Source: Oscillospiraceae bacterium
GTDB lineage: Bacteria > Bacillota > Clostridia > Oscillospirales > Ruminococcaceae
Direction: 5' to 3'
Length of the DNA: 45,222 bases
NCBI GenBank assembly: GCA_009780025.1
Contig: WRAV01000017.1
Coordinates: 1 to 45,222, forward strand
In this document: piece by piece, positions 40,998-45,222 of the stretch
Numbering within the stretch: the stretch's first letter is position 1
Layout: each line of letters opens with the position of its first letter
Translations under genes and position numbers: made by a program
Notes under the pieces: generated by a model
The model's database searches: none
What the model was told of the DNA's origin: nothing
The model's input: the letters and a program-made list of their open reading frames with translations, nothing else

Positions 40998-42188
40998 ATG
41001 CTTAAAACAAGGCTACTTTTCATAGCGGCCCTTATCGCGGCGGCATTGCTGGCGATAGGGTACGAGGACACAAACGCGGGGTTCACGTTGCTCTATGCCC
41101 TGCTTATTTTGTGCGCAATTTGCGGTTTTTCGGTGGCTGTTGCGGGCAGCTGTCTTTACATTGAGCAGCGCGCCGGCGAAGACGTGGTCTTCAAGGGTGA
41201 GCCCATCAGATACGAGATTAGCCTGCGCAACAAGGGGCCGTTTATCTACCACGGGGCGGTTTACCGCTTTTTCAGCTCCGAAGTGATTGAGATGAGGGGC
41301 GATGCCGCCCTTGGTATATGCGAACCTTTTGGCAAGCAAAAGCGCGGCTACACGGTTAGTGTTCCCTACCGCGGGGTGTACTCCCTGGGACTTGAGAGCG
41401 TGACCGTCACCGATATGTTGGGGCTGTTTTCTCGCACTATAAAGAACAAGAAAACCCTGCGCCTGACCGTCTTCCCCGAGCGGGAGGCGGACTTTGCCCT
41501 GTCTATGCGCAACGAGCCTTTGGACACTGCGCGCAACCGCGATATATTCAACGAGGACTACACCGCCATAGCCGACCTGCGCAAATACGCCCCGGCGGAT
41601 AGCTTGCGCAAAATCCACTGGAAGCTCTCGGCCAAGCGGGGGGAGCTCATCGTAAAAAACTTCCAGAATTTTGAGCCCGAGCGCACTATCCTGCTGTTGG
41701 ACACCGCGAAAATTGACTTGCCAACAAAAGAGCGGGCCGCATTTGAAGACAAGATGGTCTCCTACGCTGCCTCGGCGGTGGACTTCTGTGCCCGTGCCAA
41801 AGTGCCGACCAGCCTTGTCTACGGCCAGCCCGGCATAGAAGAGACGGTCGTGGGTGCCCCGGAAGAGACCGACGGCCTATATTCCCTGCTGGCGAGGATA
41901 GAGTTCGAGCGGTATCGCTCGCCAATTTACGAGATGCGCTCAGTGCCAGGGTCTTACAACATCGTGGCTTTTATCTCGTCGCTGAATGAGCAGAGCAGCG
42001 CTGCCTTGCGGGAGCTCTGTTTCCTTGGGCACAGCCTGACCATTTACCTGTTCGAGAGTGAGCTGCGTCCGGTGGGCGCGCTGGGCGAACATCTTATAGA
42101 GGAGCTGCGCGGTACCGGCGTGGCCGTGACCCTTATAGGCGTGGACAAACCTGACCAGCCGGCCGGAGAGGAGGGTGGCGCTGCATGA
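40998..42188 (+). CDS. DUF58 domain protein
   Basis: A 396-residue protein with two N-terminal membrane helices (about 5-20 and 28-52), a beta-rich middle and the DUF58 domain with the signature YAPADSLRKIHWKLSAKRGE (about 194-213). The following von Willebrand-like region lacks an obvious MIDAS site. ATG at 40998. The stop overlaps the next start (ATGA). The MoxR-DUF58-transglutaminase set is widespread; the DUF58 protein is presumed to be the MoxR client. Confidence 0.9.
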   Translation: MLKTRLLFIAALIAAALLAIGYEDTNAGFTLLYALLILCAICGFSVAVAGSCLYIEQRAGEDVVFKGEPIRYEISLRNKGPFIYHGAVYRFFSSEVIEMRGDAALGICEPFGKQKRGYTVSVPYRGVYSLGLESVTVTDMLGLFSRTIKNKKTLRLTVFPEREADFALSMRNEPLDTARNRDIFNEDYTAIADLRKYAPADSLRKIHWKLSAKRGELIVKNFQNFEPERTILLLDTAKIDLPTKERAAFEDKMVSYAASAVDFCARAKVPTSLVYGQPGIEETVVGAPEETDGLYSLLARIEFERYRSPIYEMRSVPGSYNIVAFISSLNEQSSAALRELCFLGHSLTIYLFESELRPVGALGEHLIEELRGTGVAVTLIGVDKPDQPAGEEGGAA

Positions 42189-44455
42189 AAAACAAGCCTA
42201 AAAGCAAAGTCTCCGGCAAAATAGCCGAGGTTGCGTTCTTTACTATGGTTGGTGCACTGTACGCCTGGGCGCTCTCCGAGAGTGTGCTGGCCGCTACGGT
42301 TTTGGGCGTGCCATCTTTGCGGCTGTTCATTATGTGCGCGGGCTTTGTAGTTTTGCTTAACCTGGTGTTTTGGGGCAAGTACACGGCCATTGGAGCAGCC
42401 GGTTTGTTGGTAATCGGAGCTATTGTAACATTTGCTTTCCTGCACATGCGGGGTTTTGAAGTCGGCTGGTTTGTTGCCCTGCAGGAGAACGTAGACGGGC
42501 TCGTCGCTTTCACCAGAGACCAAGCTCCCTACCGGGAAGAGTTCTCAAACCTTGCCAGCCTGGGGGTAGCCTTTCTCTTTAGCTTTGTAACCGTGCTCAA
42601 TACCCGGCTGCATTTGGGGTTCCTTTCCCTAGCCCTGATGGCACTGGGCGTTATCGCCGTGCCGATACATATGGGCTGGGACCGTTCGGACATGGCGATA
42701 GTCGCAATGTTGTTCTGTCTGCTGGCTCTGCTGGCTAAGCGGCTTTACCTGACCGCGCAACGTGGCCAGAACGAGCAGAGCGCCCCCGCCGCTCGCTACG
42801 GGCTGATGCTTCTTCCGCTCTGCCTGCTGCTTTTTGGAGTAGGCTGGGCCCTGCCAAAACCGGACGCCGAAGCTGTGGAAGCCCTCAGCTTGCCTGATGT
42901 CACCGGGGCGATGAGCAACATTATGCACACCTTTACCCCGGAGCAGACCATGTCATTCACCAGCGATGGCCAGCGCCTGGGCGGGCCGGTAACCCCCAAC
43001 GACCTGGTGGTGATGATAGTCGAAGCCGACGAGCGCCTTTACCTCGCCGGGGCCGTGCGGGACTACTACACCGGCGATGCCTGGCTCTCGACAATGCCGG
43101 CAAAAGAGCGGCTAATTCCGGGCGAGAACGGAGTATTTGACACCAACCCATACTCCGGAGCTATGCGCACAATCCACACTCAGCTCCGCCGCTCTTTGAA
43201 CCGCCCCCTGCGGGAAGTGACTATAACGACCATGGATGTGCGCACCGACGCCATCTTCACCCCGCCATTCCACCAGACGCTGGAAGTTACTCCTCACGTG
43301 CAAATAGAGCAGAACATTCATGGCAATATGCGCGGCGCAAGGGTGCTCCCCCAGGAAGTAAGCTACACCCAGCTTTACATTTCCTGGGATATGCGCAGCA
43401 GCTACTTTTCGGGCATTTTGCGCGGTGCCTCGGGACGACTTGATACCGACGAGCTGGCAATTTTCCTGCAGCTGCCGGACACTCTGCCCGACCGTGTGGG
43501 CGACCTGGCTCGAGAGATTACTGCTGGGGCGCAGACAAACTACGACAGGCTGCGCATGATAGAGAGCTACTTGGCCGATTTCCCCTACACACTGGAAGCT
43601 ATGACGCTGCCCGAGGGCGAGGATTTTGTCGACCACTTTCTCTTTACTGCCAGGGAGGGATACTGTGTACACTACGCTTCCGCGATGGTGGTTATGGCGC
43701 GGACTCTTGGCATTCCCGCCCGCTTTGTGGAGGGCTTTATAACCCCGGAACTCCGCGCGGGCGACAACAGGTTCTGGGTGACCAACCGCCAGGCCCACGC
43801 CTGGGTAGAGGCCTACTTCCCCGGGTTCGGCTGGGCGATGTTCGAGCCCACCGCCGTATACAACCTGAACTGGGACAACCCCAACATAGGCGCGCCGGTA
43901 TTCGTGCCCCTGCCGGACGAGCCTATGGTGGATATGAGCGACCTACCGAACTGGCGGGACTACATCGACGTTCCAGAGGACGAGCCCGACGTTGTTGGCC
44001 AATACGCCGACGAGGGTGGCGCTTCCCCCTGGGTAACGGCCATTATTCTGCTGGTTCTTGTGGGCGTCGGCGTCATTGTCGGTCTAAAGCTTACCGCCCG
44101 GTACCGCTCCAAACAGCGGGGCCTTGAGAACATGCCCAACCGGGAAGCCGTTGTGGCCCTTTTTGCCTCGACTTTGAACGCGGCCGGGGCAGTTGGTTGC
44201 CCAATTTCTCCCGGCGAGACCGCCCTTGGGTACGCGGGCAGAACATCTCGGGAACCTGTCTTTGTGGGCCTGGGTGTGGATATTAAGCAGCTGGCCGGAC
44301 TGTATTCCAGAGCTGCCTATAGCAACCACGAAATTACGCCATACGAGCGAGTCGCTGCGCTAAAGGCCCGGGATAAAGTTGTGAGCTGGCTGAAGGCCGC
44401 GCCGCGAAACCTGCCCAGGTATTTTGTAGACCGGTACTTGCTGCTGCGGTATTAA
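42185..44455 (+). CDS. Transglutaminase-like membrane protein (TgpA type)
   Basis: A 756-residue protein with an N-terminal block of about six helices (residues 15-225), an extracytoplasmic region, a transglutaminase-like cysteine-protease domain and a further C-terminal helix (about 616-638) with a cytoplasmic DUF4129-like tail. Catalytic residues are visible: Cys494 in REGYCVHYASAMV, His538 in QAHAWVEAYF, and Glu554 in MFEPT in place of the usual Asp; Glu is common in this subfamily. Co-translated with the DUF58 gene. Presumed wall or surface protein processing; substrate unknown. Confidence 0.9.
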   Translation: MKNKPKSKVSGKIAEVAFFTMVGALYAWALSESVLAATVLGVPSLRLFIMCAGFVVLLNLVFWGKYTAIGAAGLLVIGAIVTFAFLHMRGFEVGWFVALQENVDGLVAFTRDQAPYREEFSNLASLGVAFLFSFVTVLNTRLHLGFLSLALMALGVIAVPIHMGWDRSDMAIVAMLFCLLALLAKRLYLTAQRGQNEQSAPAARYGLMLLPLCLLLFGVGWALPKPDAEAVEALSLPDVTGAMSNIMHTFTPEQTMSFTSDGQRLGGPVTPNDLVVMIVEADERLYLAGAVRDYYTGDAWLSTMPAKERLIPGENGVFDTNPYSGAMRTIHTQLRRSLNRPLREVTITTMDVRTDAIFTPPFHQTLEVTPHVQIEQNIHGNMRGARVLPQEVSYTQLYISWDMRSSYFSGILRGASGRLDTDELAIFLQLPDTLPDRVGDLAREITAGAQTNYDRLRMIESYLADFPYTLEAMTLPEGEDFVDHFLFTAREGYCVHYASAMVVMARTLGIPARFVEGFITPELRAGDNRFWVTNRQAHAWVEAYFPGFGWAMFEPTAVYNLNWDNPNIGAPVFVPLPDEPMVDMSDLPNWRDYIDVPEDEPDVVGQYADEGGASPWVTAIILLVLVGVGVIVGLKLTARYRSKQRGLENMPNREAVVALFASTLNAAGAVGCPISPGETALGYAGRTSREPVFVGLGVDIKQLAGLYSRAAYSNHEITPYERVAALKARDKVVSWLKAAPRNLPRYFVDRYLLLRY

Positions 44456-44469
44456 TGGTAGAAAAACCG

Positions 44470-44497
44470 ACAGGGGACGCTCACACGAGCGTCCCGC
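44470..44497 (+). repeat. REP-like palindrome (single)
   Basis: ACAGGGGACGCTC with GAGCGTCCCGC, just after the transglutaminase stop; it could act as a weak terminator since TATTTTTC follows. Confidence 0.6.
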
Positions 44498-44565
44498 TAT
44501 TTTTCTCTGGATAATGTATAGCTGACGAACTTTAAAATTGCTCTGGGAGTTGGGTTGTTTTGCTT

Positions 44566-44605
44566 TCGGTCAAGGCTGAATTTTAAATCAGCCTGTGGGC
44601 TGGAA
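44566..44605 (-). repeat. Short piece of the dispersed repeat, copy B6
   Basis: GGTCAAGGCTGAATTTTAAA followed by TCAGCCTGTGGGCTGG: only the central AATCAGCC segment of the larger repeat is present. Confidence 0.55.
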
Positions 44606-44694
44606 TTAAGCCCCCACCCACCCCCGCATAACATCCGGCCTCGCTGGTCGAAATTTTGCCCGGGTTGCCGCTTCGTATTTGTAATGCACTGACA

Positions 44695-44829
44695 ATACCG
44701 GGCAAAATCTTATGTTTATGAGGTCACCAAACGCCCGGCAATCATGGAGCAGGCCTTGAACCGGCAGGTTGAATCCAGGCCGTTGGGCCGACATCGAACT
44801 TACCCAGCTGCTATGCGAGCCCGGGTTTA
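44695..44829 (+). pseudogene. C-terminal fragment of an unidentified gene
   Basis: An open frame without a credible start reads SYVYEVTKRPAIMEQALNRQ, then VESRPLGRHRTYPAAMRARV and TAG. Its last ten codons match those at the window start with only synonymous changes. Upstream the frame meets a TGA, so only the end of a once longer protein remains, or the fragment is the 3' end of a repeat-borne gene. Family unknown. Confidence 0.4.
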
Positions 44830-45150
44830 GAGTAAGGAATTCTCGCGGTGAGATGTTCACTGTTAACGACGCCTCTGTTGACAAGCCGGGAGCTAGCAAG
44901 AATAACATACCAATAAACTTTCTAGTTTTCGCCCACCTGTTCGTATAGTGGGGGTCTGGGGGAGTTGTCTGCGGAGCACGTCCTTTGTGCGCAGTCAGAC
45001 CCGGTCCTCCCCCAGTCGCCTTCTTTTGCTTACTTCTTCTTGGCGAGACAAGAAAAGTAAGTGCCTCCGCGGCACGAGCGGTACAATATTCCCGCCCGTA
45101 GGCTGAGTTAATATTCAGCCCTTGATCTTAAGACCTTGAACTGGACCTTG
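44830..45150 (+). repeat. Dispersed structured repeat, copy B2 (full)
   Basis: Direct-orientation copy of 38-355. The nested hairpin at 44957-45014 keeps the outer arms CTGGGGGAG and CTCCCCCAG, while the inner stem is GTCTG with CAGAC and contains an extra small hairpin (GCAC with GTGC). The second hairpin (CTTACTTCTTCTTG with CAAGAAAAGTAAG) and the tail boxes follow. The interval after the first 60 bases has diverged from copy B1. Confidence 0.75.
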
Positions 45151-45157
45151 ACCAATC

Positions 45158-45222
45158 GGCGCGTCGAGGTCGCCGCGCCCTACAAGGGGTGTCCGTGGAA
45201 GCTGGGCGGTCGGGGATGGAAC
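45158..45222. repeat. REP-like units at the window end
   Basis: An inverted unit at 45158-45184 (GGCGCGTCGAGG, then CGCGCCCTACA) and the left half of another, GCGGTCGGGGATGGAAC, cut by the window edge. Confidence 0.6.

Noticed and set aside
1-45222. tRNA or rRNA genes
   Set aside because: No cloverleaf with a T-loop GGTTCRANTCC pattern in a suitable context and no rRNA-like stretch was seen on either strand.

Overview
The window looks like a chromosomal segment of an uncultured, GC-rich Gram-positive bacterium, probably Bacillota, class Clostridia. The evidence is the gene content: a fmt-rsmB-rlmN-prpC-PASTA kinase-rsgA-thiN cluster in the order typical of Firmicutes, a holA-rnmV pair, a DacF-type carboxypeptidase, strong GGAGG ribosome binding sites and frequent TTG/GTG starts. 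No rRNA, tRNA or CRISPR array was seen.

Layout. 1-524: dispersed structured repeat. 525-4357: a ComEC-like channel protein whose hydrolase domain has lost its metal ligands, then holA and rnmV. 4414-5268: an AT-rich lipoprotein. 5414-8032: an MBOAT/DHHW pair in which both members lack their catalytic residues. 8231-12981: an ABC-2 exporter operon (ATPase, large lipoprotein, two permeases). 13033-15084 (minus): an orphan phage-tail-like protein ending in a formylglycine-enzyme/C-type-lectin domain that resembles diversity-generating retroelement targets. 15304-16013 (minus): a zinc-ribbon membrane protein and a VOC protein. 16161-17417: DacF. 17418-18562: an AT-rich gap with repeats and a decayed gene. 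18563-26689 (minus): the translation/kinase cluster. 26948-32813: a Gld-like ABC operon (ATPase, permease, auxiliary protein, DUF4340 protein), invaded by a REP-associated tyrosine transposase (RAYT), a repeat array and a toxin-antitoxin remnant. 32868-35030: tex. 35219-35677: small membrane protein. 36021-36869 (minus): polysaccharide deacetylase. 37291-39363: EF-G-like GTPase. 39447-39884: small membrane protein. 39935-44455: MoxR-DUF58-transglutaminase. 44456-45222: a second copy of the structured repeat.

The signal that runs through the whole window is a family of about 20 short imperfect palindromes with a TGTAGGGG-type head. They occur mostly as inverted doublets in gene gaps, which is the layout of REP doublets (REPINs). 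The RAYT at 27925-28452 is the likely mobiliser and carries one such doublet in frame inside its own coding sequence. Copies show compensatory changes in their stems, and several supply the stop codon of the gene they follow.

A second theme is apparent loss of catalytic residues in otherwise intact genes: the ComEC hydrolase domain, the MBOAT/DHHW pair, and G-motif changes in the EF-G-like protein. All functional statements rest on motif recognition by eye; no database search was run.
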